DNA of 64,000 nucleotides, taken from contig NZ_CP047318.1 in NCBI RefSeq assembly GCF_009857135.1, positions 4,712,001 to 4,776,000 of the forward strand, given 5' to 3'. The position numbers were made by a program, and so were the translations under genes. Shown one piece after another: positions 6,618 to 15,588 of this stretch. Under the pieces are notes generated by a model, which was given only the letters and a program-made list of their open reading frames with translations, had not been told where the DNA came from and searched no databases. This DNA comes from Streptomyces sp. HM190 (lineage in GTDB: Bacteria > Actinomycetota > Actinomycetes > Streptomycetales > Streptomycetaceae). The stretch's first letter is position 1. Every line of letters begins with the position of its first letter.

Positions 6618-8399
6618 GTGGGTGACCCAGCCCCGCGCACGCGTGACGGTAGCGTGCCAGGAGTGATCGAGCCGCCCGCCCCCGCACCCTTAGGCGTCCC
6701 AGCCGCATGGCGCGACCGAGGAGCCCCCGGCAGCGGCCCCGGTGACGGCCACGGCGGGTACGAGGGCACCCCCGGCGGACAGGACAGCACCCTCGGCTTA
6801 CCCGGCCCCAGCGGTGGACCCGGCCTCCCGGGCGGAGCCGCCCGGCTCCCCGTCCGCCCCGGTGTCGGCCGCTTCCTCGTGCTCGCCGGTGTCTTCGTCT
6901 GCGCGGCCTGCGGACTCGTCTACGAACTCGAACTCGTCGCCCTCGCCTCGTACCTGATCGGCGACTCCGTCACCCAGGCCTCCGTCGTCCTCTCCGTCAT
7001 GGTCTTCGCCATGGGCATCGGCTCCCTGGCCGCCAAACGCCTCCGCCCCCACGCGGCCTTCGGGTTCGGCGCCATCGAGGCCGCCCTCGCCCTCGTCGGC
7101 GGCGCCAGCGCCCTCGCGCTGTACGCCGTGTTCGCGTGGACCGGCGACTGGGGCGGCGTCTGGGCCCCCGGCTCCCGCTGTCTCCTCGTCGGCTTCTCCC
7201 TGGCCATCGGCCTGCTCATCGGCGCCGAGGTCCCCCTCCTGATGGAGCTGATCCAGCGCATCCGCCGCCAGGACGCGGGCGGCGCGGTCGCCGACCTGTT
7301 CGCCGCGGACTACGTCGGCGCGCTGGTCGGCGGCCTCGCCTTCCCCTTCCTCCTGCTGCCCTGGCTCGGCCAGCTGACCGGCGCCCTGCTCACCGGCACC
7401 GTCAACGCCCTGGTCGGCGCCGCCCTCGTCCTCGGCCTGTTCCGCCACGACCTGAGCCGCCGCGCCCGCTGGCTGCTGCTCGGCGTCAACGCCGTCGTCC
7501 TCGCGCTGCTCGCCTCGGCCGCCGTCAACGTCGACGACTTCGAGCGCGCCGCCCGACGCGCGGTGTACGGCAACGACGTGCGCGTCGCGGTGCAGACCGG
7601 CGTCCAGGAGATCGTCCTCACCGGCGGCCGCCACGGCCGGCCGCTCTCCCTCTTCCTCGACGGCCGTCTGCGCATCAGCGGCCGCGACGAGCACCGCTAC
7701 CACCGGGCCCTCGTCCACCCCGCGATCGAGGCCGGACCGCACGCCCGCGTCCTCGTCCTGGGCGGCGGCGACGGCCTCGCCGCCCGCGAGGTCCTGCGCC
7801 ACGACGGCGTACGGCGGGTGGACGTCGTCGAACTCGACCCGGGCGTGCTGCGTCTCGCCCGCACCGACCCGGCGCTCTCCGCCCTCAACGGCCACGCCTA
7901 CGACGACCCCCGCGTCCACGCCGTCACGGCCGACTCCTTCACCTGGCTCCGCCACACCCGCCCGTCCGCCCCGTACGACGTCGTCATCGCCGACCTCCCC
8001 GACCCCGGCATCACCGACAGCGCGAAGCTGTACTCGCAGGAGTTCTACGGCCTCGCCCGCACCGTCCTCGCCGAGGACGGCCGGCTGGTCGTGCACGCGG
8101 GCCCCGTGGCGTCCCGCCGCGAGGTCTTCTGGACGGTCGACGCCACCCTGCGCGCCGCCGGCCTGCACACCACGCCCTACCGGGTGGCCGCCCGCGCCCC
8201 CGGTTTCGTCACCCGCCCCGACCGCACCGCCCACACCGACCGCGTCCCGCACGACTGGGGGTTCGTCATCGCGACCCGCGGCACGGCCGGCGGGGACCGT
8301 GCGGTGGACGTCCGCGGCACGGGCACCCCCCTCGCAGACGCCGCCCGCGCCGAAGGGCTGCCGCCGTCGACCCTGGTGCACCCGCGATACGCCCGCTGA
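6618..8399 (+). CDS. Membrane-fused polyamine aminopropyltransferase (spermidine-synthase-like), 593 aa
   Basis: GTG 6618 is the longest plausible start; GTG 6663 is the alternative. After a Pro/Gly-rich leader of about 75 residues come roughly seven hydrophobic segments (FLVLAGVFVCAACGLVYELE onward, about 75-300). A spermidine-synthase fold follows: SAM-site motif VLVLGGGDG (378-386), VVELDP acidic loop, and a DVVIADLPDPG segment. The fold transfers aminopropyl groups from decarboxylated SAM. Here the usual substrate-gate motif D-P-x-G is LPDPG, so the true acceptor is uncertain. The membrane domain would place the enzyme at the cytoplasmic membrane. Fusion of this type is known in actinobacteria and others. 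Confidence 0.85.
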   Translation: MGDPAPRTRDGSVPGVIEPPAPAPLGVPAAWRDRGAPGSGPGDGHGGYEGTPGGQDSTLGLPGPSGGPGLPGGAARLPVRPGVGRFLVLAGVFVCAACGLVYELELVALASYLIGDSVTQASVVLSVMVFAMGIGSLAAKRLRPHAAFGFGAIEAALALVGGASALALYAVFAWTGDWGGVWAPGSRCLLVGFSLAIGLLIGAEVPLLMELIQRIRRQDAGGAVADLFAADYVGALVGGLAFPFLLLPWLGQLTGALLTGTVNALVGAALVLGLFRHDLSRRARWLLLGVNAVVLALLASAAVNVDDFERAARRAVYGNDVRVAVQTGVQEIVLTGGRHGRPLSLFLDGRLRISGRDEHRYHRALVHPAIEAGPHARVLVLGGGDGLAAREVLRHDGVRRVDVVELDPGVLRLARTDPALSALNGHAYDDPRVHAVTADSFTWLRHTRPSAPYDVVIADLPDPGITDSAKLYSQEFYGLARTVLAEDGRLVVHAGPVASRREVFWTVDATLRAAGLHTTPYRVAARAPGFVTRPDRTAHTDRVPHDWGFVIATRGTAGGDRAVDVRGTGTPLADAARAEGLPPSTLVHPRYAR

Positions 8400-8510
8400 A
8401 CCCGGCCCGGCCCGGCCGGTACCACGGAGTGCGTCCGCCGGGGGCGCAACGCGAGCAATCACGCGTTTGTGCGGGTGCGGTGCGGCGACTCGTGGGTAGG
8501 CTCCCCTGCC

Positions 8511-9596
8511 ATGGAGCATGAGGTGTTCGTTCCGGTACCTGCCGACCGCCTCCGGGAGGCGCTGTCCGACCCCCAGCGGGTGGCCCGAGCGGTCCCCGGG
8601 CTCCAGCACGACGCGGGCACCCCACCCGTCGCCGGCCGCCTCAAGGTGCGCGCCGCCGGCCACACCATCACCTATCGCGGTGCCCTGCGGGTGTCCGGCG
8701 CCGACGACGGCTCGTACGTCGTCGAGGGCGACGCCGCGGAGGTCCGCGGCAGCGGCACCGTACGACTCGCCCTCACCATCCGGCTCACCTCCGCCCCCGA
8801 GGGCACCATGCTCCACTTCACCGGCACGGCCACCGCCGACGGCCGCGTCACCGAACTCCCCGCCGACGCGGTCGCCGCCGCCATGAGCCGCCTCCTGACC
8901 CGCTTCGCGGAGAAGCTGGGCAAGGCGCCGAAGGCCGACGCGGACGGGAGCGGGGGCGGGAAGAAACGGGCCGCCGGGAAGGAGAAGCGGGGCGGCGAGC
9001 GGGGCCCGGCGGCTGAGGAGGCGAACCGGGGCGGCCACGGACCGGAGGCGGAGGACGAGACCACCGCCGAGCCGTCCGAGGAGGGAGCCGCCCCCGGCAG
9101 CGCGGACGGCGGGGTGCCTGCGCCGGCGCCGGCCGAGGGGCGCGGCGACGACCGCGAAGAGGCCACGGCCCCCGCGGATGCCGACGCCGACACTGGCACC
9201 GGTGCCCCTGCGGGTGACGGTGCCGGGGCCGATGCGGGCGACGGCGACCGTGTCGACGAGGGCGACGACGCCGATGTCGGGGCCGGTGTCGGGGAGGTGC
9301 CGCCGGCCTCCGTGTTCCAGGCCGAGGTGCCGCCACCCTCGCTGGATCCGTTCGCCGAGAACGACTTCGTCGCCGGGGGCGAGCCACCGGCCGAGGCCGC
9401 GCACGCCCGGCGCACGATGATCGGCCGCAGCGCGGAAGAGGTCGACCACGCGCCACCGCGTGGCCGCTACGCCCCCGTCCCTGCCCCGGAGACCGGCTCC
9501 GTCGGCACGGTCGCCCTCCGCTGGGCGGCCCCGGCGGCGGCCCTCGCCGTGGCCTCCGCCGTCGTCGTGGCCCGAGCCCTGCGCCGACGCCGCTGA
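8511..9596 (+). CDS. SRPBCC (CoxG-like) domain protein with C-terminal tail anchor, 361 aa
   Basis: ATG 8511 (MEHEVFVPVPADRLREALSD) begins a START/SRPBCC ligand-binding domain of the carbon-monoxide-dehydrogenase subunit G type, residues 1-145, with the VARAVPGLQ motif. No CO dehydrogenase genes are nearby, so the name implies fold only. Residues 145-310 are a highly charged, Gly/Ala/Asp/Glu-rich disordered linker. Residues 330-356 (TVALRWAAPAAALAVASAVV) form a single C-terminal helix followed by RRRR, so the domain is tethered to the inner face of the membrane. A TAGGCT -10-like hexamer lies 12 bp before ATG, so the leader may be very short. Confidence 0.8.
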   Translation: MEHEVFVPVPADRLREALSDPQRVARAVPGLQHDAGTPPVAGRLKVRAAGHTITYRGALRVSGADDGSYVVEGDAAEVRGSGTVRLALTIRLTSAPEGTMLHFTGTATADGRVTELPADAVAAAMSRLLTRFAEKLGKAPKADADGSGGGKKRAAGKEKRGGERGPAAEEANRGGHGPEAEDETTAEPSEEGAAPGSADGGVPAPAPAEGRGDDREEATAPADADADTGTGAPAGDGAGADAGDGDRVDEGDDADVGAGVGEVPPASVFQAEVPPPSLDPFAENDFVAGGEPPAEAAHARRTMIGRSAEEVDHAPPRGRYAPVPAPETGSVGTVALRWAAPAAALAVASAVVVARALRRRR

Positions 9597-9613
9597 GGCG
9601 CTCTCTCTACGCG

Positions 9614-9865
9614 CTACGCGCCCAGGCCGAGCAGGGCCATCTCCAGCGGGAGTACGGGGCGCTCGGGCAGGGCGGGCGGCTCCTCACCGCGCCCCGTGTG
9701 CGTGGGCGGAACCGGACGCAGCCCCTTGATGCCCCCGGCGGCCCATCCGGCGTCCGTCGGCGGCAGCGACAACGTCAGACGTCGCCCGTCCGCCAGGGTG
9801 GTCTCGAGCTTGGTCGTGTCGTCCGCCTGCATGGCAAACCGCCTCTCGTCGCGTACCACGAACAT
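9614..9865 (-). CDS. Small hypothetical protein, 83 aa
   Basis: ATG 9865 (reading left) is preceded by GGTGAGG at the right distance, so it is preferred to the internal ATG at 9832. The sequence MFVVRDERRFAMQADDTTKL, then LADGRRLTLSLPPTDAGWAAGG, ends in a short hydrophobic Leu/Gly tail. No domain is recognised. It is convergent with the SRPBCC gene and divergent from the epimerase region. It could be a small regulator or binding protein; codon usage supports a real gene. Confidence 0.55.
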   Translation of the reverse strand: MFVVRDERRFAMQADDTTKLETTLADGRRLTLSLPPTDAGWAAGGIKGLRPVPPTHTGRGEEPPALPERPVLPLEMALLGLGA

Positions 9866-10277
9866 CGAGCCTCACCGGGTAGGACGCCCACGTGAGGCAG
9901 GGAGTTCCGAGGCAGCCCCGAACCACGGCGGCCCGTGCCCCCGCGGCCCCGTGTCTGCGGGACCCCCGTGTCTGCGGGACCCCGCTCCCTCAACCCCGTA
10001 CGGGCCCGGCCTCTTCCCTCCGTGCCCTCGTGCTTCCCCGGCCGCACTCATCCCCTGCCCGCGGCGCTTCTCCCCGGCCCCCGCCCCTCTTCGGCCCCGC
10101 ACTTCTCCCGTCCGCACTCCTCCCCGGCCTGGGCCCCGACGCTCGCTCCTCCCCGCCCCGGCGCTCCCCTGCGGTTGTTCCCCTTCTCCCGTCAAATCCC
10201 TTTCCTGCCGCGCCCCTTGGTCCGCGCAGCCATGTCGGCGGGGCCCGTGGCGGCAACCCCCAGTAGGGTTTCGCAGC
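9866..10277. other. Intergenic region, no gene seen
   Basis: About 410 bp of C-rich sequence without coding bias. It contains two adjacent 17-bp copies of GTGTCTGCGGGACCCC (9951-9966, 9968-9983). The last 40 bp precede the GTG of the epimerase and lack a clear ribosome site. Confidence 0.5.
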
Positions 10278-11072
10278 GTGAGTAGCGAAGAGATCACGTT
10301 GACCGCGGCCGACGCGCAGGCCGTGCTGACCCCGGCCAACGGCGGACGTGTGGCGGGCCTGCGGATCGACGGGCGCGAACTCCTGCGCCAGGGCGACCGG
10401 TTCGGCTGCTTCCCGATGGTCCCCTGGTGCGGCCGGGTCCGCGACGGCCGCTTCCTCAGCGGCGGCGCCGTCCAGCAGATGCCCCTCAACGCCCCGCCCC
10501 ACGCCATCCACGGCACCACGCGCGAGAGCCCCTGGCGGGTCGCGAGCCACACCGACACCGAGGCGGTCCTCACGTACGACCTCGTCGACCCGTGGCCGTA
10601 CCCCGGCCGGGTCACCCAGGTGTTCACGCTCACCCCGGACGCCCTCACCCTCACCATGTCCGTGGAGACGTACGACTCGTCCTTCCCGGCCCAGATCGGC
10701 TGGCACCCGTGGTTCAACCGGAGCCTGGGCGACGGCGGCGACGACGTACGGCTCGACTTCGCCCCGGCCTGGCAGGAGGAGCGCGGCGCCGACCACCTGC
10801 CCACCGGCAACCGCATCGACCCGGGGCCCGGCCCCTGGGACGACTGCTTCGGCATGCCCGACGGCGTCGACGTCACCCTCACCTGGCCCGGCCTGCTGGA
10901 GCTGAAGGTGGCCTCGCGGGAGGAGTGGGTCGTGGTCTACGACGAGCAGGCGGAGGCCGTGTGCGTCGAACCGCAGACCGGCCCGCCCAACGGGCTCAAC
11001 ACCCACCCCCGGCTGGTCACCCCCATCGACCCGCTGGAGGCGGCCACCACCTGGAGCTGGCGCAGGCTCTGA
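10278..11072 (+). CDS. Aldose 1-epimerase family protein, 264 aa
   Basis: GTG 10278 (VSSEEITLTAADAQAVLTPA) starts a galactose-mutarotase-like fold. Visible family features are FPMVPWCGRVRDGRF, the catalytic-type histidine in HAIHGTTRESPW (about 76-87), HPWFNR (about 140) and a C-terminal acidic residue in CVEPQTGPPNGLN. The enzyme interconverts alpha and beta anomers of aldoses. At 264 residues it belongs to the shorter YeaD/GalM-like group. The frame runs open far upstream, but that part has no family similarity. It lies 46 bp upstream of pyrE and may be co-transcribed. Confidence 0.82.
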   Translation: MSSEEITLTAADAQAVLTPANGGRVAGLRIDGRELLRQGDRFGCFPMVPWCGRVRDGRFLSGGAVQQMPLNAPPHAIHGTTRESPWRVASHTDTEAVLTYDLVDPWPYPGRVTQVFTLTPDALTLTMSVETYDSSFPAQIGWHPWFNRSLGDGGDDVRLDFAPAWQEERGADHLPTGNRIDPGPGPWDDCFGMPDGVDVTLTWPGLLELKVASREEWVVVYDEQAEAVCVEPQTGPPNGLNTHPRLVTPIDPLEAATTWSWRRL

Positions 11073-11118
11073 ACGGACCGGCGGGAGCGCCCCCTGCCGC
11101 CCCCTTAAGCTGGCTGCC

Positions 11119-11673
11119 ATGACTGACGTGGACGTTCGCGGCTCGCTGCTGCGGCAGATCAAGGACAAGGCCGTCGTGCACGGCAAGGTGACCCTGTCGT
11201 CGGGCCTGGAGGCGGACTACTACGTCGACCTGCGCCGCGTCACCCTCGACGGCGAGGCCGCCCCGCTGGTCGGGCAGGTGCTGCTCGACCTCACCGCCGA
11301 CCTCGACTTCGACGCGGTCGGCGGTCTCACCATGGGCGCCGACCCGGTGGCCGCCGCGATGCTGCACGCCGCCGCCGCGCGGGGCCGCCGGCTCGACGCG
11401 TTCGTGGTCCGCAAGGCAGCCAAGGCGCACGGGTTGCAGCGCCGGGTCGAAGGGCCGGACATCGCGGGCCGCCGCGTGCTCGTCGTCGAGGACACCTCCA
11501 CCACCGGCGGCTCCCCGCTGACCGCCGTCGAGGCCGTCCGGGAGGCCGGGGCCGAGGTCGTCGCCGTCGCCACCATCGTGGACCGCGCGACCGGCGCCGC
11601 CGAGAAGATCGAGCAGGGCGCCGGGGTCCCGTACCGGTTCGCGTTCTCGAAGGACGAGCTGGGTCTCGACTGA
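11119..11673 (+). CDS. pyrE: Orotate phosphoribosyltransferase
   Basis: Converts orotate and PRPP to orotidine 5'-monophosphate in pyrimidine synthesis. The PRPP-binding signature is visible as VLVVEDTSTTGGS (about 117-129), with YYVDLRRVTLDGEAA near the N-terminus and AFVVRKAAKAHG before it. 184 aa, normal for actinobacterial PyrE. ATG 11119 lacks a clear ribosome site but lies 46 bp after the epimerase stop; TTAAGCT just upstream could be a -10 for a short-leader transcript. Followed by a separate promoter region for fba. Confidence 0.93.
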   Translation: MTDVDVRGSLLRQIKDKAVVHGKVTLSSGLEADYYVDLRRVTLDGEAAPLVGQVLLDLTADLDFDAVGGLTMGADPVAAAMLHAAAARGRRLDAFVVRKAAKAHGLQRRVEGPDIAGRRVLVVEDTSTTGGSPLTAVEAVREAGAEVVAVATIVDRATGAAEKIEQGAGVPYRFAFSKDELGLD

Positions 11674-11838
11674 GACCGGTCCGCCGTACGAACACCAGGG
11701 CCAGGGGTTACCGGACAGTTTCGGACACCCTGACCGGAGCATCCGGTCAAGTCTGGAAAGATGGGGCCGACGATGATGTCGCAACCCTAGGTCAGGGCTC
11801 GTAAGCACAACGCCACCCGCACATACAAGGAGCGGACC
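11674..11838 (+). promoter_or_regulatory. Promoter and leader of fba
   Basis: 165 bp between pyrE and fba. It includes GGTTACCGGACAG, a GTCAAG/AAGATG pair near 11745-11762 that could be a promoter, and the ribosome site AAGGAG ending 7 bp before ATG 11839. GACCGG and CCGGTC half-sites are repeated. No riboswitch-like fold is recognised. Confidence 0.35.
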
Positions 11839-12861
11839 ATGCCCATCGCAACGCCCGAGGTCTACAACGAGATGCTCGACCGGGCGAAGGCAGGAAAGTT
11901 CGCCTACCCGGCCATCAACGTGACCTCGTCCCAGACCTTGCACGCCGCGCTGCGCGGCTTCGCGGAGGCGGAGAGCGACGGCATCATCCAGATCTCGACC
12001 GGCGGTGCCGAGTTCCTGGGCGGCCAGCACAACAAGGACATGGTCACCGGCGCCGTCGCCCTGGCCGAGTTCGCCCACATCGTCGCCAAGAAGTACGACA
12101 TCACGGTCGCGCTGCACACGGACCACTGCCCGAAGGACAAGCTCGACGGCTACGTCCGTCCGCTGCTCGCGGTGTCGGAGGAGCGGGTCGCCCGCGGCGA
12201 GAACCCCCTGTTCCAGTCCCACATGTGGGACGGTTCCGCGGAGACCCTCGCCGACAACCTGGAGATCGCGCAGGAGCTCCTCGCCCGCGCCGCCGCCGCG
12301 AAGATCATCCTTGAGGTCGAGATCACCCCGACCGGCGGTGAGGAGGACGGCGTCTCCCACGAGATCAACGACTCCCTCTACACGACGGTCGACGACGCGA
12401 TCCGCACCGCCGAGGCCCTCGGCCTGGGCGAGAAGGGCCGCTACCTGCTGGCCGCGTCCTTCGGCAACGTGCACGGCGTGTACAAGCCGGGCAACGTCGT
12501 CCTGCGCCCGGACCTCCTGAAGGAGCTGAACGAGGGCGTCGCCGCCCGCTTCGGCAAGGAGTCCCCGTTCGACTTCGTCTTCCACGGCGGCTCCGGCTCC
12601 ACGGAGGACGAGATCCGCACGGCCCTGGAGAACGGCGTCGTCAAGATGAACATCGACACCGACACGCAGTACGCCTTCACGCGCCCGGTCGCCGCGCACA
12701 TGTTCCAGAACTACGACGGCGTCCTGAAGGTCGACGGCGAGGTCGGCAACAAGAAGACCTACGACCCGCGCGCCTGGGGCAAGCTCGCCGAGGCCGGCAT
12801 GGCCGCCCGCATCGTCGAGGCCTGCAACAACCTCCGCTCCGCGGGCACGAAGATCAAGTAA
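11839..12861 (+). CDS. fba: Class II fructose-bisphosphate aldolase
   Basis: Zn-dependent aldolase of glycolysis and gluconeogenesis, splitting fructose 1,6-bisphosphate into GAP and DHAP. 340 aa, full length. The zinc ligands appear in HTDHCPKDKLDG (about 93-104), in the glutamate-rich VEITPTGGEEDGVSHEI segment, and in FGNVHGVYKPG and FHGGSGS. The DHAP phosphate-binding segment is VVKMNIDTDTQ. Ribosome site AAGGAG. Followed by a strong hairpin. Confidence 0.97.
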   Translation: MPIATPEVYNEMLDRAKAGKFAYPAINVTSSQTLHAALRGFAEAESDGIIQISTGGAEFLGGQHNKDMVTGAVALAEFAHIVAKKYDITVALHTDHCPKDKLDGYVRPLLAVSEERVARGENPLFQSHMWDGSAETLADNLEIAQELLARAAAAKIILEVEITPTGGEEDGVSHEINDSLYTTVDDAIRTAEALGLGEKGRYLLAASFGNVHGVYKPGNVVLRPDLLKELNEGVAARFGKESPFDFVFHGGSGSTEDEIRTALENGVVKMNIDTDTQYAFTRPVAAHMFQNYDGVLKVDGEVGNKKTYDPRAWGKLAEAGMAARIVEACNNLRSAGTKIK

Positions 12862-12887
12862 CCCGTCCTCCGACGGTCGCTCCGCGC

Positions 12888-12916
12888 CTGCCCGCAGCCC
12901 GCACGGCTGCGGGCAG
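12888..12916 (+). terminator. Hairpin terminator of fba
   Basis: Perfect 12-bp stem CTGCCCGCAGCC (12888-12899), loop CGCAC, GGCTGCGGGCAG (12905-12916), starting 26 bp after the fba stop. Confidence 0.85.
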
Positions 12917-12933
12917 CCGCCGTTTCCGCCCGC

Positions 12934-13077
12934 GTGCCCGACCGGCCCAGGTCCGTGGGAGTCTGCCCGTGTGTCCGTCGCGTCCTGGTCGCCGGGCTCG
13001 TCGGCGTGTCTGACCGGCCCAGGTTCGCGGGAGTCTGCCCGTGTGTCCGTCGCGTCCTGGTCGCCGGGCTCGCCGGC
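12934..13077. repeat. 72-bp direct repeat, two copies
   Basis: Copy 1 is 12934-13005 and copy 2 is 13006-13077, differing at only a few positions. Shared core pieces are GACCGGCCCAGGT, GGGAGTCTGCCCGTGTGTCC and GTCGCGTCCTGGTCGCCGGG. The period is a multiple of three, so reading frames stay open on both strands, but no ribosome site or family similarity supports a gene. Further CCGGCGTGGGGCCCC duplications lie near 13190-13232. The rest of 12862-13289 appears non-coding. Confidence 0.8.
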
Positions 13078-13289
13078 GCTTCCGGCTCGCCCGCTCCCCG
13101 TTTCCGACGCGTGTCCGTCCCGCTTCGGTCGCGGGGGCCTGCCCGGGTGTTCCGCTCCGTTGCGAGGCCCACCCGCCTGTTCCGCCCCGGCGTGGGGCCC
13201 CGCGTGTTCTGCGCCGGCGTGGGGCCCCGGCGGTGGTCGTGTGTCGTCGACCTCTGGCTCGAACAGCTCCCGCGCGGGATGATCCCTGC

Positions 13290-14765
13290 ATGGCCGACGT
13301 ACGGCTCGCCTCCGCTCAGGGCAGATGGATCCTCCTCACCACGGTCCTCGGGTCGAGCATGGCCATGGTGGACTCGACGGTCGTCAACGTCGCCCTTCCC
13401 CGGATGGGGCGCGACCTGGACACGGACCTCGCCGCCCTCCAGTGGACCGTCAACGCGTACATGCTCACCCTCGCCGGTCTGATCCTCCTCGGCGGTGCGC
13501 TCGGCGACCGGTTCGGCCGCCGCAGGATCTTCGTGCTGGGCGTGGTGTGGTTCGCCTCCGCGTCCCTGCTGTGCGGCATCGCCCCCGACGCGGCCGTACT
13601 GATCGCCGCCCGTGCCCTCCAGGGGGTCGGCGGTGCCCTCCTCACCCCCGGCTCCCTCGCCCTCATCCAGGCCTCCTTCCACCCGGACGACCGGGCGCGG
13701 GCCGTGGGCCTGTGGTCCGGCTTCGGCGGCATCGGCGCGGCGGTCGGCCCCTTCCTCGGCGGCTGGCTCGTGGACGGCCCCGGCTGGCGCTGGGTCTTCC
13801 TCCTGAACGTCCCCCTCGCCCTCCTCTGTGTCCCGATCGCCCTGCGCCACGTACCGGAGTCCGGCGACGGCCGCGCCCACGGCCGGGGCTTCGACGTCCT
13901 CGGCGCGGCCCTCGGCGCCCTGTCCCTGGCGTTCGTCACCTACGCGCTGATCGAGGCGACGACGGGCGCGGTCCCGGTCGCCGTCACGGCCGTGGCGGGT
14001 GTCGCCGCGGGCGTGGCCTTCGTCCGGGTCGAGCGCCGCCGCGCCGACCCGATGATGCCGCCGGAGATCTTCGCGTCCCGCCAGTTCACGGCGGTCAACG
14101 TCGTCACCCTGTTCGTGTACGCGGCATTCAGCGGCTTCTTCTTCCTCGCCGCGCTCCAGCTCCAGGTGGTCTCCGGGTACTCGGCGCTCGCCGCCGGCAC
14201 GGCCCTGCTCCCCATCACCGTCCTGATGCTGCTGCTCTCCTCCCACGCGGGCGCCCTCGGCGAACGCGTCGGCCCGCGCATCCCCCTCACCGTCGGCCCC
14301 GTGCTGTGCGCGGTGGGCGTCCTGCTGATGCTGCGGGTGGGCCCCGGCGCCTCGTACCCGACGGACGTGCTGCCCGCGCTCCTCGTCCTCGGCCTGGGCA
14401 TGGTCACCCTCGTGGCGCCGCTGACGGCCACCGTGCTCGCGTCCGTCTCCACCGAGCACGCGGGCCTCGCCAGCGGCATCAACAACGCCGCCGCCCGCGC
14501 CGCCGGCCTCGTCGCCGTGGCCGCGCTCCCGCTCGTCGCCGGGATGGGCCCGGAGGCGTTCCGGGACCCGGTTCAGTTCGACGACGCGTTCAGCACCGCC
14601 ATGCCGGTCTGCGCGGTGCTGCTCCTGGCCGCGGCGGCCCTCGCCTTCACCACGATCCGCCGTCCGCCCGCCGACTGCCAGCACCCCGAGTGCCGCACCC
14701 ACGCCTCGATGACGGCACCCCCACTGGAGGGCGAACCGGGCGGCACGGCCCACTCCGGGGAGTGA
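13290..14765 (+). CDS. MFS drug:proton antiporter, DHA2 (EmrB/QacA) family, 491 aa
   Basis: Polytopic membrane exporter with about 14 predicted helices. Motif A, GDRFGRRRIF, follows TM2; SMAMVDSTVVNVALP in TM1 is the D1 motif of DHA2 transporters, and motif C-like GGIGAAVGPFLGG is in TM5. ATG 13290 is chosen because MADVRLASAQGRWIL leads straight into TM1; upstream codons are repeat-derived. No adjacent TetR-type regulator, so substrate and control are unknown. The C-terminal tail has a CQHPECRTH pair of cysteines and histidines, unusual for the family. Confidence 0.9.
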   Translation: MADVRLASAQGRWILLTTVLGSSMAMVDSTVVNVALPRMGRDLDTDLAALQWTVNAYMLTLAGLILLGGALGDRFGRRRIFVLGVVWFASASLLCGIAPDAAVLIAARALQGVGGALLTPGSLALIQASFHPDDRARAVGLWSGFGGIGAAVGPFLGGWLVDGPGWRWVFLLNVPLALLCVPIALRHVPESGDGRAHGRGFDVLGAALGALSLAFVTYALIEATTGAVPVAVTAVAGVAAGVAFVRVERRRADPMMPPEIFASRQFTAVNVVTLFVYAAFSGFFFLAALQLQVVSGYSALAAGTALLPITVLMLLLSSHAGALGERVGPRIPLTVGPVLCAVGVLLMLRVGPGASYPTDVLPALLVLGLGMVTLVAPLTATVLASVSTEHAGLASGINNAAARAAGLVAVAALPLVAGMGPEAFRDPVQFDDAFSTAMPVCAVLLLAAAALAFTTIRRPPADCQHPECRTHASMTAPPLEGEPGGTAHSGE

Positions 14766-14784
14766 GCGCCACCGGTCGGTCGGC

Positions 14785-14871
14785 CGTGTGCGCCGGTCCT
14801 GGATGTCGGCTGTCCTGTGCGCCGGTCCTGGATGTCGGCCGTCCTGTGCGTTGGTCCTGGACGCCGACTGT
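14785..14871. repeat. 29-bp tandem repeat, three copies
   Basis: Units at 14785-14813, 14814-14842 and 14843-14871 with core TGTGCGCCGGTCCTGGATGT; the third copy is diverged. It lies between the transporter stop and the DUF3151 gene. 29 bp is not a multiple of three, so it is not coding. Confidence 0.8.
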
Positions 14872-15004
14872 CCCGAGCAGCGGTCCGTGCGCAGATGCGG
14901 CATGTCGGTCCCGTGCGCGGGGCCGGCGCCGTGGCCCCGTCCCGGCCGGGAAGCGTCGCCCCGTCCGGCGTTCCCGCCTCCCCGGATGGGCCAGACTGGA
15001 ACCC

Positions 15005-15418
15005 ATGACGATTCACGAGAACCTCCTCGGGGGTCCGCCCCCGACGCACCTCCCCGACGACCCGGCGCCCCGCGAACTCCTCGCGAACGGCACGCCCCCC
15101 GCCGACGTCGCCGCGCAGTACCCCACCTCCTCCCTCGCCTGGGCCCAGCTCGCCGACGACGCGTTCGAGCGGGGCAGTGTCGTGGAGTCGTACGCCTACG
15201 CCCGGACGGGCTACCACCGCGGCCTGGACGCCCTGCGCCGCAACGGCTGGAAGGGCCACGGCCCGGTCCCTTGGGAGCACGAGCCGAACCGTGGCTTCCT
15301 CCGCGCCCTGCACGCCCTCGCCCGCGCCGCCGGAACCATCGGTGAGCAGGAGGAGTACGAGCGCTGCACCCAGTTCCTGAAGGACTCGTCCTCGACGGCG
15401 GCCCAGACCCTCGGCTGA
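15005..15418 (+). CDS. DUF3151 family protein, 137 aa
   Basis: MTIHENLLGGPPPTHLPDDP at the start and the core LAWAQLADDAF, YAYARTGYHRGLDALRRNGW, KGHGPVPWEHEPNRGFLRAL identify the actinobacterial DUF3151 family. Small soluble protein with a TPR-like helical look; function unknown. In Streptomyces it is typically found close to fba, as here, with the transporter between. ATG 15005. A strong hairpin follows the stop. Confidence 0.9.
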   Translation: MTIHENLLGGPPPTHLPDDPAPRELLANGTPPADVAAQYPTSSLAWAQLADDAFERGSVVESYAYARTGYHRGLDALRRNGWKGHGPVPWEHEPNRGFLRALHALARAAGTIGEQEEYERCTQFLKDSSSTAAQTLG

Positions 15419-15453
15419 CCCGTACGGCCGATGCCCCTGGGGCACGTTCGCGC

Positions 15454-15482
15454 AGGTCCGCCTGGTGTGACCAGGCGGACCT
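15454..15482 (+). terminator. Hairpin terminator after the DUF3151 gene
   Basis: Perfect 12-bp inverted repeat AGGTCCGCCTGG (15454-15465), loop TGTGA, CCAGGCGGACCT (15471-15482), 36 bp after the stop. Confidence 0.85.
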
Positions 15483-15588
15483 TGCGATGTCGGGGGCACA
15501 TCCCCGAATATGCGGGTGGGGACCGGGGCCCCCGTGTCGGTAACGGCAGGGGCGGACCGCTACCCGGAGCACACCACAGGAGACAGCG

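Noticed and set aside
6798..9449. Very long open frame on the minus strand opposite the aminopropyltransferase and SRPBCC genes
   Set aside because: Third codon positions are not GC-biased in this frame, and it lies wholly opposite two well-supported genes; such antisense frames are common at 72% GC.
12759..15572. Minus-strand open frame of over 900 codons opposite the MFS transporter and DUF3151
   Set aside because: Low-complexity Arg/Gly/Glu protein with no motif; the opposite strand encodes recognisable families.
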